DNA from: Halichondria panicea
Taxonomy: Eukaryota > Porifera > Demospongiae > Suberitida > Halichondriidae
NCBI RefSeq assembly: GCF_963675165.1
Contig: NC_087393.1
Span: forward strand, 4,035,502-4,099,501
Length of the DNA: 64,000 bases
Direction of reading: 5' to 3'
Made by a program: the position numbers and the translations under genes. Shown here piece after piece: positions 47,272 through 59,700 of this stretch; the stretch's first letter is position 1; every line of letters begins with the position of its first letter. Under the pieces are notes generated by a model. The model had not been told where the DNA came from. It saw only the letters and a list, made by a program, of their open reading frames with translations, and ran no database searches.

Positions 47272-48964
47272 GACCAATCTGAAGGATTACGATCAAGACA
47301 TTCTGAAAGAGCTACGAAAGATTCGACTAGCTGTCCATGATATCCAAGACACGCAAAAGGAAGTAAAAAAAGAGCAGAAATATCTCGATCTGTCATACAA
47401 CACAGACCTTTCCCCTACCCGCAGCTCCCCTCTCGAGCTCGTCCCCCCCTCCCTCTCCCCCTCTCCCACCCCCTCACCCGAACCGTTTGTAGCGTCAGAC
47501 GGACATCGGTATCGCACGGGAACACTTGAGCTCCTCACTACAGCTCCAACTCACCTCAAACAAAAAGATGACGAGAAACTACTGGAAGAATTCTTTGGCC
47601 CAGATCAAATAAACAGGTTGAATGATTTTAAAGTCACCATAGCAGAAGAAGAGGGCGAGTCTGCTGAGATGCCATCAGGAAAGGAGGTGAAACTAAGGAC
47701 AGGCAAGGGTCAGAAATTGAAAATTCCAATCAATCCCAACTCTGGACCTATCGATAGAAATCGAATGTCGTATGATGTCGCCTCTGAGATGGAACAGCTG
47801 AGAGCACGAATTCAACAGAAAGCTCGGATGGAACTGGAAGATTTGGACAAGAAATACTCGCCCAAATTCTCACACCCTGGCTTTGGTCTACTCGATTCCT
47901 CAAGTCATTCCAGACAAGGAAGCCTGGACAGCTCTATACCTAACTCCACCAACGTTTCCTCCAGTGACCTCCCAGTAGCCGGCCAAACTAGACATTCGAG
48001 GCAAGCCAGTCTGCCAGTCTTCTTTGACCCAGCCTCCATTTTGAGTTTGGCTAAGAAATCACCAACTCCTCAACTAAAGACGCAAGCGGAGAATCAATTT
48101 ATGGAAGATAATTCGAGAAGTCCCACACCTCCACTAAACTACATTCATGTTCGTCAGGCATCTGCTGGGTCGTCAGGTAGCGGAACTATATCCCCTCCTC
48201 TAACGCTCACTTCTGGTCATGGGACTTCATCACAACAAAATCATGTGACTGGATACAAGTCGACCCCATCGCAACGCAATGCCCCACAGATTCAAAGTCT
48301 CAGGGAGCGTCCAATTCGACCACAGAGCGGAAAAATCCCTCCACAGAACCAAGACCTGAGTATTAACCACACCCACTCTCATTCTCAGCCCGCCCACCTT
48401 CCATCTCAGTTCACAGTCGCTAATTCAAGAGGTGGCTACTCGACTGCGATTGTCAAGGGTCCAAGACGTCACAGCCCTGAAGGGAGTAAACCAAATGGTT
48501 ACATTACGTCTAAGCCACCCCTGCCTGCAAATCACAGCCTGCTCATGTCAAGAGGAGGGGCTGGAGACTTGGATCAACCAGAACTCAAGAGCATATCTCG
48601 AGTGACGCAGCTTCGAAGAGCACCGTCTGGTGATAAAGTTGCTGCCTCTCCACGAATGGCACGAAATGTTCCCCCACCGACAACTAGTCATGTGCCGGGC
48701 CCTAACAACACACATCAGAAGTTGGGTATGAGATTGAGTGAGCCCGGGAACATGGCGAATTTTCAAGCCAAACAAAACGGAGCACAGGTCCATCCAGTAG
48801 ATATCGAACCGTATATGACATCGAACGAGTTAAGAGGACAAATGTTCAAGTACACACCGTATACTGACAATGTAACTAACGAGAAGACTAAATCACTAGA
48901 TTCATCTAGTGCTAGTCAGAGTAGAAAGGCCAGTTTGCTTCCGAACGAACAAACATGGTGTTGA
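42881..48964 (+). CDS. FAM167-like coiled-coil protein with long disordered tail
   Basis: Exon 1 (42,881-43,027) encodes an acidic N-terminus and INHLETAVAWIRGEV. After a 4.2 kb intron, exon 2 (47,273-48,964) continues in phase with TNLKDYDQDILKELRKIRLA. Joined, this matches the FAM167 pattern A-I-A-W-L-R-K-E-L, then Q-D-x-x-L-A-R-Q-L-x-x-L-R. FAM167 proteins are about 200 residues; this one is about 612. Beyond the coil (residues 35-90) the tail is Ser/Pro/Gln/Asn-rich and disordered, with several SRQGSLDSS, SRQASLP and SRKASLLP motifs that look like basophilic kinase or 14-3-3 sites. A region near residues 110-135 (DEKLLEEFFGPDQINRLNDF) and one with MSYDVASEMEQLRARIQQKA look ordered. The family assignment rests on the coil only. 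Start could lie further upstream. Confidence 0.6.
43268..43443. mobile_element. Foldback MITE with CAGTGGCGTAGGA ends
   Basis: The left end CAGTGGCGTAGGA and the right end TCCTACGCCAC are inverted, as are inner GGGGGGCTCCAG and CTGGAGCCCCCC. The element is about 162 bp and is flanked by TATGCTA on both sides. It lies in intron 1 of the FAM167-like gene. Confidence 0.75.
44356..44425. repeat. GT/GCGT microsatellite
   Basis: Run of TG dinucleotides with CGTG interruptions in the FAM167-like intron. Confidence 0.95.
46341..46478. repeat. 46-bp minisatellite, three copies
   Basis: The unit TGTGTGGAGCTCATGCAGTG followed by TGTTGATATCACATCAATGTAACCTC occurs three times in a row with two mismatches in the last copy. 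Confidence 0.95.
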
Positions 48965-49295
48965 GTTAATGGTCATCATTATTTTGTCTGTATGTGTGTG
49001 TTTTATGACTATTCTCTTCTGTGTGATAATATATTCATTGTGAACTGTGATCATGAAGTTTTATATATACAGTGCTCATGAAGAGATTGACCTTTGCAAG
49101 TAGATCTATCATGATCACATGCATGAGGAAACAACTAAGCAAAATGAATAATTGAGGTCATAACTGTAATATAATGCACATGCATCCTGCACATTGTGCA
49201 AGCCTGTATATACATGTCTATATTAGTATAATTACAGATCTTTACAGCATGATAATTACAAACAATATATAGCTATATAGGCCCACCAGAAAGGA

Positions 49296-50132
49296 ATGGG
49301 GGTCCCTAGGCCTATATATATTGGCCATAAGCTTGAGCTACTGTGCAGCATCATCTGCAGCCAGCAGGAACCAGCCCCTCCCACCTCATGTGTTACTTTT
49401 TGGAACCAGCTCTCCAGATTGGATTGCAAGCCAAAGATAAAGGGACTTATTCCTGTTTCCTGGTCTAAGAAGTTACCTCAAGAGATAACAGGAGCATATG
49501 AGGGTTTTGTTTGGACACTGTCAATGCTAATCAAGAATGAGTTTGTTTCCCAAGAAAATGATTCGATCTCTACACTTGGACAAGATTCACAGAAAGCATC
49601 ATTTTATTTTGTGCTTTTGAGCTCGTACTTAAAGTCTCGGCTTCTGCTGTCTGGTGATGTTGAGCAAAATCCTGGGCCTGGGAAACGGGCACCATCTAGC
49701 TCAGTTAGATCTACTATCGAAGATGAGAGTACATATGACATCATACCCGCCCCAGTGATTACTTCTGATAATGTTGATATAAATTTACCGCAACAAAGTT
49801 TATCTCCTGGTAGAAGAAGTATGCCATGCTCTCTGTCTCCTACACCTAATTCCTCACCTTACAAAAGTCTGTGTGTGTCGCTCACTCCATCTCTAACTCA
49901 TTTACCTTACACTGTAACACATGATGCAAATCTGAGCCACCCCGAGCAGAGCCTTAAAGAAGAAGGAGACACTTCATTGAGAGAAGGAGAAAGAATAATC
50001 CAATTGGAATCTGAGAATGCTACGCTCATTGAAGAAAACAAGCGATTGAAGAGTGAAGTAGAACAATTGAAACAACAACTTGCAACTGATCATGAATACC
50101 CAGACCTCTCTGCATGCTCTGACTGCAGCTGA
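49296..50132 (+). CDS. Protein with internal 2A ribosome-skipping peptide
   Basis: An open frame of 278 codons. Residues 103-128 read FYFVLLSSYLKSRLLLSGDV then EQNPGP, a full 2A peptide with the usual Leu-rich upstream helix and D-V-E-x-N-P-G-P core. By the known 2A mechanism, the ribosome would release a 127-residue product ending in Gly (codon 49,674-49,676) and go on from Pro as a second product of 151 residues. The upstream part has no known domain. The downstream part is Ser/Pro-rich and ends in a coiled coil (IIQLESENATLIEENKRLKS) and a short Cys tail. The ORF lies 330 bases after the FAM167-like gene and ends 170 bases before the end of XYLT. An acceptor-like CCCACCAG just before the start leaves open an upstream exon. 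It could be a host gene or derive from a mobile element. Confidence 0.65.
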   Translation: MGVPRPIYIGHKLELLCSIICSQQEPAPPTSCVTFWNQLSRLDCKPKIKGLIPVSWSKKLPQEITGAYEGFVWTLSMLIKNEFVSQENDSISTLGQDSQKASFYFVLLSSYLKSRLLLSGDVEQNPGPGKRAPSSSVRSTIEDESTYDIIPAPVITSDNVDINLPQQSLSPGRRSMPCSLSPTPNSSPYKSLCVSLTPSLTHLPYTVTHDANLSHPEQSLKEEGDTSLREGERIIQLESENATLIEENKRLKSEVEQLKQQLATDHEYPDLSACSDCS

Positions 50133-50301
50133 GAAATTAAACAGTGCTGCTTTTCAATTGTACTTACATAATTATATAATTATAGCTAAGTATTATTTGT
50201 TGTCGAACTCCTTTTAATTAACATTCTTGTGGTAGATTGTCAGTAATGGCATTGCATGTATTACAACAAGAGATAAAAAAATAAAGAAGGAATAACAATG
50301 A

Positions 50302-53300
50302 TCACCTAATTCTGCCATTAGTTCTAATTTCTCCTATTTCAGTTTTAGGGTCAGGGGAGAATGTACTCCAGTTGGTGGAGGCACAATTCTGTACCCACGT
50401 ACACTGCTCCCCCCCACTCTGACCTGCGTCAATTCTACAGTAGTTGTCAATCGTCCAATAGTCTTTCACTAAACTGTCCATCCATTTCTCTAACTCTAGG
50501 CCAGACTTTGAGACATTCTCCTTCCACTGAGTGTACTCTTCCTGAGAAATCAACGCATTCGGTTGCACAGTGAGAGATCGTTTTGCATTGACTGTTTGCG
50601 GTGACCCCAATACTTCTTTGTTGTGATGGGTCATGGGGACGACTAGGAGCTTGGTTTTCATTAATAATGTGCCTTCCAGAAGTTCTAAACGGACAGTCCA
50701 TACTCCAGGTCGAATTGGGAGCTCTAGTTTCGGTTTGTGGTAAGTGACAATCCAGGCAGCTTCAATTTTCATTGGAAAATTTGCTATTCTCAGGCCAAGG
50801 GGATCGTCCCAAATGATATGGACAGTGCTTTGTCGACCAGCTGTCAGTCTTATGGCTGCCACCGGCTCGTCCCACACTCCTATGATACCGGGATAGTTTC
50901 TGAATATGCTCTCTTTGCCATCCCATTCACTGCCAATCTACAGGAGAGAGACAGCGTATAAATGAATGCAGCAATAAATTAATAATGATAATAATTGCAT
51001 AACTACGAGGCCCCTACAATTAGGATTACAAGAGAATGTCCTTGTACGCCATCTTATATGTTATTTAAGCATACTTGTACCTCAAGTGATTGTATTCTCT
51101 GGTTGATGTCATCACCCGTGTCCATCCTCTCGAAGTAAGAGACCCGTTCAAACAGCATCTCAAATTCAGGGGGATTGAAACTATCCGACATTGCATCTTT
51201 GAGCGTCACAACCACACCCTTAAACTCGTCTCTCTCTCGTAACACATGCACTTCTTTCACAACGGCTTGTTTCGGAATACCACATTCACTACCCCCACTT
51301 TTGTCCGCCTGTTCGTTGTATAGCAGCTTCAAACTCTGCCGGAGAAACGACTGATATGTGCTAAAGCGTGCATTCGATGGTTTGGTGACATCATCGTCGA
51401 TATGATAGACGCTCTCCCAGTGAGAACGAAGGGAGGGTGTGGTCTCTGGGAGGGGACCGTACAAGTGAGTGTCCAATCCAAAGATGATCTCTTGACTCAC
51501 AATAGCCTCGAACTTGCGGGCAAAGAAATGGTGGTTACCAGGACTCTACAGAGATTGAAACAAAGTGAAGTCATTTACACATCAAGTTCTGGATGCAATT
51601 TCTGGCTTTAGGACCAATCTTGTTACAATTGGGGCCAGCTAACCTACGGTACAATAGTACAATGTACATGCATTCATTATGACCTCTTGTACTGTAGTGT
51701 AGATTAACAATATGTTACATGTATGCTGACAAACCATACTAAAGTAAAGTTAAAAGTGTAGTAAAATAGGGGTAGTATAGCATGTACACTGTAGCTACAA
51801 TGATGGAATGTGTGACCCACAAACGCTCACAGTGACACAATAGGTACATGTATACCCACTTTGAGGCGTCCTATATCCTTGGCGAGGAAGTCGTTGGGAG
51901 AGCATCCACACCAGTCCACTATGTGCTTGTATTGACAGCGACAACCCAACTTCCTGTTCCAATTGGTCACTCTCAGATTGCTCCTAACTAACGACTCACA
52001 CATTGGGCCATTGCGGATCACAGTGTGGAAGAACGACTGTAAGGATAAACAAGCAAAGTGATGCTTTACTTGACAAATTGTCTGACACAGATTGAGGATT
52101 CATACGTACATATCTAACTAATTATCAAAATTATTGTACTGTGTTTTATGTACGTATGTAGATTTCTTATCATGTTACAAAGCTTCATCACTATTATTTT
52201 AGTGATGCACTACTCTGCACATGTAAAATTGAGTAGAAAATTGCTTTTTGACAGTTGAGATTTACTTACCTCAGCAGGCAGGAGTGAGAACTCGTAGTAT
52301 TTTTTGATATCAGTGAGGTATTTGCTCTTGTCTGCTACCAGGTACCGGCTGTAGTTTCTGTGAAGGACAATCCAATCGCTCCCTCCGTCCACCGTAATCT
52401 CAGAGGGGAGGGGTCTCATATCCACACGCCACATGTGATTGTCACACTCAACAAACGTACGATCCAGGCCCTGCTTCTGAATAAACCTGCAGGACAGAGG
52501 GACAGTTACTGTAGTGGATAAGTATAATTACATGTATGTATTCATTTCAACATGTACGAATACAAGTCTTAGAGTGCATGCATGTAGGAAAACCAATCTT
52601 TGAGTACATGTATGTATGACTATCAAGGTGCCTATTATTTTGTTCACTTGCTAGTTAGGCTATTGGTAGTACCTGCACTGTACACAAACCTTGATCAACC
52701 ATTCATTAATCAGTGAGTTGCAGAATGTTACGTAACTCTAATGTAATGAACAGAAATGCTTTGCCACAGGTGCCACTCAATGTTTTCCCACAGCAACCAC
52801 TGGCCGATTCATGCCACTAATTAGTGGTGTGCAGCAAGTGGAGAGCCATATCACCTGCTTCCCGTTGCCATAGCGAAAGCTCTATTACCATGTGTATATT
52901 GTGTATATAGGTGTACATGTACGTAAGAATAATAGGTGTAAATTAATGGCACCTGGTTCTTACAAGGACCGAGAGAGAACTTGAACGATTTTTAAAGTCG
53001 GTAATTATTACCTCCAGTAACTGGCTTTGTCATAACAGACAAAAAAAACCACAATTGTGATGCGTATATATAATTATACGAATGTACTATCAGCCTGGTT
53101 ACTACATATAACTGCTCACTTTTTGATGTCTCCACCATGAGTCTTGATAAAGTTGCTACCTCTGTGCACTCTCAGGAAACCAGTCAACTCGTCATTGGTC
53201 CTGCAAAACATACACACACACTGGTTAGCATGAAATCAGTATAAGAGGTCCTCCCAACAAAGGACTAACTTTCTAGTCTCTAGTTGTTTTAACGCCCAAC

Positions 53301-56300
53301 AAAGGATAGACTCTGACCCTAAAGTTTATCTTTCTACCCGAAACTTATGAAAATCAAGCTAGAAAGGTCTCATGAATCTATTTTGCTCCACACGTTTCTT
53401 TATTCGATGGTTTCACACAACCAGAAATGCAGTGATACTTAACCCGACTTCTCCTCACCTCAACGGGTAGTCAGATTCACTGAGATTAATGAAGTAGTCC
53501 CAATTCCAGTCCGTGAGAACAAACTGCAGGTCTTCCATCGCCCGTAGCAACATCTGCAAGAGTGAGGCTCCACCCCAAATTGTAGCCATACGCCAAGTGG
53601 GGAAATATACGTTAGGGAGGTCGTAAAGATCTTCATAAAGTTTCCGGTGGAGGTAGTCTGATCTCTGAGTGTGTGTGAGCAAGAGAAAGAGTTATATATT
53701 TGGCTGTCCGATAAATTAGAACATACATGGTACTACAGGATTTTGTGGTCAAAGCTAACCGTTATACATGACTGTAAAAGGATTTCAGTACTTGTACTCA
53801 GAATGAGGACAATATGTAGTTCGTTCTTACTTGCAGGTGGTGAGGGATACACTAACATGAAACCACACACTACAGTCCTTATGCTATATGAAACAAACAG
53901 ATACGTACAGCTGGTTCTACATGTACAATAAAATCAATGACACAAAAACGCAAATACTAAGTAGTGTGTGGGGGGCATGTAAATGATACCATATTATCAT
54001 TACAAACAGTTATTTTAGGGCTAAATAAACTATAATATTTATGGGTGCACTATAAACCGACGCATTAAACACTCACCGAGTCAACATGGACGTAATAGTA
54101 GTGATCAACATGATAAATAGCCTTGAGCAGTCGCTTCACCTGTCGCACGGCACGTCCGTGTATCGAGAGGAGGTACACTATTCGTATCGGAGGACCAGTC
54201 CCAAGCGAGAACGGGAGATACTTGAAGTCATGACCGCGAAAAGAGCCGAGTGGACACTCTTGCGGTATATCCCTGCTGTACAGTAGACCGGAATGCTGCA
54301 GACAGGTCACATTCCGGATAAAAGTTTTGCACTCGTTGCTCTTTGCTCTGGAAATGGCTGAAAGAGCATCTTTTTTACTTTCAAGGACTTTGTCACAATC
54401 TTTAGCGGCTTTCTCTGGGAGTGGGTGTGGTGTAAACGACTGTATGAACTTTGGAGATGTTTCCAGACTATCTATTTTATTGGAGGAGGGTGTAGGAGGA
54501 GACAAAACTGAGGGAGAGGACTTGGGGAAACTCCACCCCTTAGAGGAAGAACGAGAGGTGTTGGTTCTTATGGGAAGTATCTTTGTTTCAATCGTACCTG
54601 CTGACAACGGTACCTGAATTGGTGAAAAGAGTGTATACTAGCTGCTAATTGTATTACATAACAGCCAGCTGTAGGTAGTCTTCTTAGAATCTATATGTAC
54701 AAAGAAAGGATTCTTGCTGTTGTGAGAACGAATTGTCAGACTAACTAGCTCATAATACAAGTACATGTAGCTGCTAACTTAACAAGCAATGGTGAACTGT
54801 CAACTACGTACATAGCTCACTGAGGTGAGATTAAAGATACGTTTGAAGTATATATATAGCTAGAGCCACGATTGGAGAAAGTTCTCTATCAGTGTAAACT
54901 ACCTGTGGGAGCGTAATTACACAGTTGGTATTGCTATACAGACCTTGACGTTGCAGTGTACATTAATTATGCATCCACAGGAGATCGAGTTATAGAGTTA
55001 TATAAACACACATTAAAGCCATTTAAGCTGACAGGGTACGACAGTCTTCGTGCTAGCATAATTTTATGGCAGACACAACCAAAGCTTCCAACATTCATTT
55101 GTAACTAGGCATGCGAGAAATGAGGCATGCCCAGAGGCATAGTTCAGAGCATGGCTTGAGCAAACACAAAGCAATTATACTGGGAATCTAAAATATCTGT
55201 TTGACGCATAGTTGGTCTACTTTAGCAAATTACAAAAGTAATCAAAACTCCTAGCTTAGTTCTATTTAAGAATAACGTTCAATCTGAGCGATACTACCCC
55301 CTATACTATACTGAAGGATACAACAACATCAAGCACCAGTAGTATAGCCGCACACAACTGAACCAAAAAAAGGCTGCCCCAAACTTTAAGTTATACATGT
55401 ACTATAAACTGTGGAACAGCTACTGCAGACTAGTCTAGTGCACAGTAGAGGGTTAGAAGAGCTGTAATCCCTCAACAGACAGGATATAAGTTTACTGGTG
55501 TAAATGGTCCGTTTGAAAACATTGTCTTAACACGAAACAGAGTTACCGTGTAGCGGGTAATTTTCGTGGGGTAAAAAATTAGTTATTTTCGTTCAAGCTG
55601 ACCTCGAAATTTTAACATAGGCGTGACTTTCCGTAACGTATGAATGCAGTGCAGGCAACGAGACTAAACGAAATTATACTCATGAAAATCACCGTTTTCC
55701 AGATAAACGAATTGTTTACCCCACGAAAATTACCTGCTATACGGTAGTTATTCTAGAGACTTCTTAGCACAGAGGGATAAGTTTACAAGCTGCATTTGAA
55801 GATACTAGATTGTGTGCACGCAATTAGCAACAGTGTTTACACAAACAGAGCAGATATTAAATAATGCTTAGGGAGGGGTGCAGGGAATTAAAGTCATACA
55901 AAATATATAAATTTTAATAGCAGTCAACACAAAAACAAAATTAATGCAAGATCTTATATCTTATAGTAAACACTCCGTTGCATAAATAACAACAATCCAT
56001 TCATAGTGAAAGTGAAACTGTGCAACATAGGCCGGCCGAGGGGGGGGGGTGGCAATAATAACACCATACTACAAAAGGGGGCGTGAATGAGGGGACTTTC
56101 ATAATAATTTCCTTTTACACCAAGCTAGCTGGCTCCTAAGCTGCAAATAGCTACCTTCCTACAGCTACTAGCTCAATGCATGCCTCTCACCCGAACACCC
56201 TGAGGTCTTAGTTGTGGCTCCTCCAGCTCCCAGGGCAGTTTGGAGGCTGGCTGGGATGAGAGTCTATTCAAAGCAAGCATCTGGACCAGCACAATTAACA

Positions 56301-56367
56301 GGCCAAACACTAGGAGTCCGAGACCCACGAAACGCACTCCGAAAAATCTCTTGATTGCCGCCATCAT
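50302..56367 (-). CDS. XYLT: Protein xylosyltransferase
   Basis: Type II Golgi enzyme that adds xylose from UDP-xylose to core-protein serines, the first step of heparan and chondroitin sulfate chains. Eight exons join in phase: 56,367-56,191, 54,613-54,077, 53,664-53,459, 53,200-53,120, 52,486-52,270, 52,036-51,860, 51,545-51,081, 50,937-50,302, giving 831 residues (human 865-959). Residues about 13-33 form the signal anchor. The stem is Ser/Pro-rich. The GT14 domain includes [65 protein letters not shown] and [17 protein letters not shown]. The C-terminal domain has [18 protein letters not shown] and ends [12 protein letters not shown], as in vertebrate enzymes. Nothing is missing. The gene is head to head with RBM18. 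Confidence 0.96.
54614..56190. other. XYLT intron 1
   Basis: 1.6 kb intron containing a MITE (55,544-55,746) and a G run near 56,041. No further exon is seen, and the flanking exons join in phase 0. Confidence 0.6.
55544..55746. mobile_element. TA-flanked MITE of the TACCGTATA family
   Basis: Ends TACCGTGTAGCGGGTAATTT and, read inward from the right, TACCGTATAGCAGGTAATTT, followed by TCGTGGGG. TA at both borders. Same family as 17,139-17,356. Confidence 0.85.
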
Positions 56368-56733
56368 TCATCATCTGTGTTTGCACTAGCTTGTCCTACG
56401 CTCTTATAGGGACTTGTATTCACATAATATCATGTGCATGCATAATTATAAATAATTTTAAAGAGACTTGAAACATTAATTGATTTAACCTTTGACCCAT
56501 GTGTGCCATGTGGTTTTTGACTCTGAATAGAGCACATCATAAACAACTTTTGGTAGACTAGACATCTAATATCTACTGCTCCACAGCTACTTTTAGTGTT
56601 TACTTTTATCATGCTGATGTGACAAAGTTGGTGAGTAGATCCCCTTTCTAGTTATATGTATATTTACATTGTATTGCTCGTTTTCTGTAGGATAGAATTT
56701 CCTGTGGATGGACACATGTACACATGCACAGTC
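56368..56733. promoter_or_regulatory. Probable bidirectional promoter, XYLT/RBM18
   Basis: Start codons of the two divergent genes are 366 bases apart. An acceptor-like TTTTCTGTAG at 56,682-56,691 suggests RBM18 has a non-coding first exon within this interval. Confidence 0.4.
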
Positions 56734-59700
56734 ATGAGCTCTACTGATACTGGCACCCCTAGCTCTACCGATATACCCAACAGCTCTGAGACTTCCCACT
56801 CCAACCCTCCACCTCACACACCACCACCCCACAATGTACATACCAGCAAACCCACTAGTCTAAGAGTACCGAATACTACCTGTGATGTCAAAGACATCCC
56901 TAAACCCACATCCAAAGTAGACAACACTACCATAGATGATTCTAGGCCAACCGACTCTGATGAGGTCGAACTGATCCCTCTCCCCCCTCCGCACCCAAGA
57001 GGGGGTGTGTCCATTCTAGCACACAAGCTGTGGATTGGAAATCTGGACAAGAGGCTCACAGAGTAAGTACATAGTAGAGTATAGTATTACTTAGCTTTAA
57101 TAGAATGCACTATGTTGAGAATCAAATAGTTATGTGCTTCAAGAGCACTTAACATTTAGTTTGGGTCATCCTCTGGTGAGTGTTGTGAACACATTGCTAT
57201 GTAATAATTATAGGGGAGTACCCAGAATGATACAGCTAACTGGCATAAGGCGAATTGCACACACATTTCTGTTTAATAGACTGTGTAGCAGGTCACCTCT
57301 CAATGTACATGTACACATATGTAAACCACACAGGGATTCCCCCCTGTAACTCACATGTAAATTAAACTTGTACCGGATTTCCCCTGAATGTTATTAATAG
57401 CCTAGCTCATACAACACACGGTTAATACTTGCGCAATAGGGATGCTTCTCCTTATCTTGTACCCTTGCTCTTACACACTGGTATTTCAACAGTGACCGAA
57501 ACTATTGGATGTGATCTGTACGCGTGACACTATTGGATGGTCATGTGATCTGTACGTTTAACACTATTGGATGGAGTTGAATTGTTTGGTACCAGGGTTT
57601 TGATATCGTAATGTAATGTAATCAGACAGTGACTATCTGTTTTGTCATGCCAGGAGCAAACAATCCTGCTTAACTATTTGCTACAGTGATTCCAAACATT
57701 CCTATAGCTTCGCACACACGTATTCTTGCTCACCATTTACTATATAGACTTGTTGCCCAGTGTGTGGTCAGATCAAAGCAATCCAGTGCTAATGCCCTCA
57801 GGCATTATGTTGCTCCAGTGCAATATATGGCATTTTGCACTCGTGTTGGACAATAACTAATACTTGTAAAAGAATGAGCGTACAAATTGAATAAGTTGCT
57901 CAAAGCAAGATGGTATTATAACGTGTGCCGAGCCTCATAGTGTGCCATACCTGTTTGCAAGCATGGCATTAAGTGTTTGTGTACTGGATGTAGTAGCTCA
58001 GTGAATTTGTATCGTCAATTTGTGATATTTGGCTTACACTCCCTTGATTAATATAGGATCTTCTGTTCATGTGGATAGCTTGCCAGTAAAATATCAATCC
58101 CAGCACATAACTTGAGTTGCTCCTGTGCGCTCCATGTAATAGGTACATGCAAATACTGTTTGTAGTTTTAGCTGGTTTCAATTTGTTTAAAGCTGTCTTT
58201 TAGTTGACCCAGCTGCTACAAGTCACTGACTTGCTAAGTACCGTATTTACTTGATTAAACGCCCATCTCGTTTAAACGCCCATGGTAAACGCTCTGTCTT
58301 TGTCAATAAACATACTTTTTATGATGGCAGAGAGAGAGATACCAACACAAAGGAGAAACATCACTCCTATGGCTTAAGATTTAAGCTGAGAGCTGGGGCA
58401 GCAGTCAAAAAGAGCATAATAACTGCTGCTGTAAGAGTTTGGAGTAGACATGACCAATAAACGCCCACCATTTCGAACCATCTCGTTTAAACGCCCCCTT
58501 TACAGACTTCGATATGAAATAAACGGCCGGGCGTTTAATCAAGTAAATATAGTATAATTATACATATCTATTCCTCTGCTAACAACTTGACAATCATCTG
58601 TATAGCATTCGTTGCAAAATTTCTCCCTAGTGAAAAAAATTCTTACGTCTGCACTACTATCTGATCTTTCCTTTTCTCTTTACAGTCAGAATATTCTGAG
58701 GTTTGTGACTCAGTATGGGAGTGTGGTCTCGTTCCGGTTCCTGTTCAAGGCTGGATCGGAGAGGGCGGAGCCTCGGGGTTACGTCTTCGTTGAGTACTCC
58801 TCTAGAGAGGTACTTGTGTTGGTTTTATATCATAGGGTAGGGGCAGATATAGATACTTTTCGATACATATACGAGCCTCAAAACTATGTACTTGTCAGTA
58901 GTGCATGCACTCCTGGTACTGTTCATCTGCTATACATGTATGTATTATTGTGTTTACATGTATATATGTACCCTATAGCTGAGGATTGACCCAGAAACAC
59001 AAAAATTGACATTCGGTATTTGAAACCTCTCTACTGTTAAGGGTGTGGTCATTGAACCTCCAAAATAAAATCGTCGAAATGTTTAGTTTGGGCATAGATA
59101 GAGTAGAAGAGGGATTGGAAACGGAAGTGATTCACGTGATGTTTTACAATGAAGTCTACGTAGTGGCTCTGGGACCATCCGTGTATCTCCTCATAACTCC
59201 CGCAAAAGCCCGGGAAACTTATTGTGTCCAAAGCATACATCTCAGAGCTACCCCCATGTGTACTGGGTGATGAAATCACAATCGACAAACACACGAGCAA
59301 AATTCTCTGGACTTGTAGAAGCTGACTGCATAGACTCAAGTAGACTTCTGTGTGATTACTGAATCACATGCCCCCTGATAGTAGGTATCAATTGGAAACA
59401 AAGAAAATATAATCTCGATTGTCGTGAAGTAGCTAGAGGTACACAGAGCGATTTTTCATGCTTGTGTTCCTATAGTACCTTTGATATAGCTAAGGCTTTG
59501 TAACTAAATAGTGTCCTGTGTCCCAAATGGCCTCAAGTATTAGAGAAAGTTGATGTTTAGCAGCAGAACTGCTCGTGGACTTCTTTACAGAGAGCAAAAC
59601 AATTCTCATGAATTATTCATGTTTAGCCCTCGTGTTAAAAAGTAAGCCTCGATTAAAACCGCGGAGATACACGGATGGTACTTCGAGGGTACTTCCGTTT

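Larger units (their letters stand above)
43444..47272. other. Remainder of the 4.2 kb intron
   Basis: No exon with conserved content was found. A diverged CAGTGAAATCTG repeat lies near 45,250. The 3' end of the intron is a (TC)n(AC)n microsatellite (47,231-47,270) that serves directly as the polypyrimidine tract before the acceptor AG. Confidence 0.5.

Noticed and set aside
50361-50573. Plus-strand frame overlapping XYLT exon 8
   Set aside because: Shadow of the conserved XYLT C-terminus on the other strand.
54327-54617. Plus-strand 96-codon frame
   Set aside because: Shadow of XYLT exon 2, which joins its neighbours in phase and carries family motifs.
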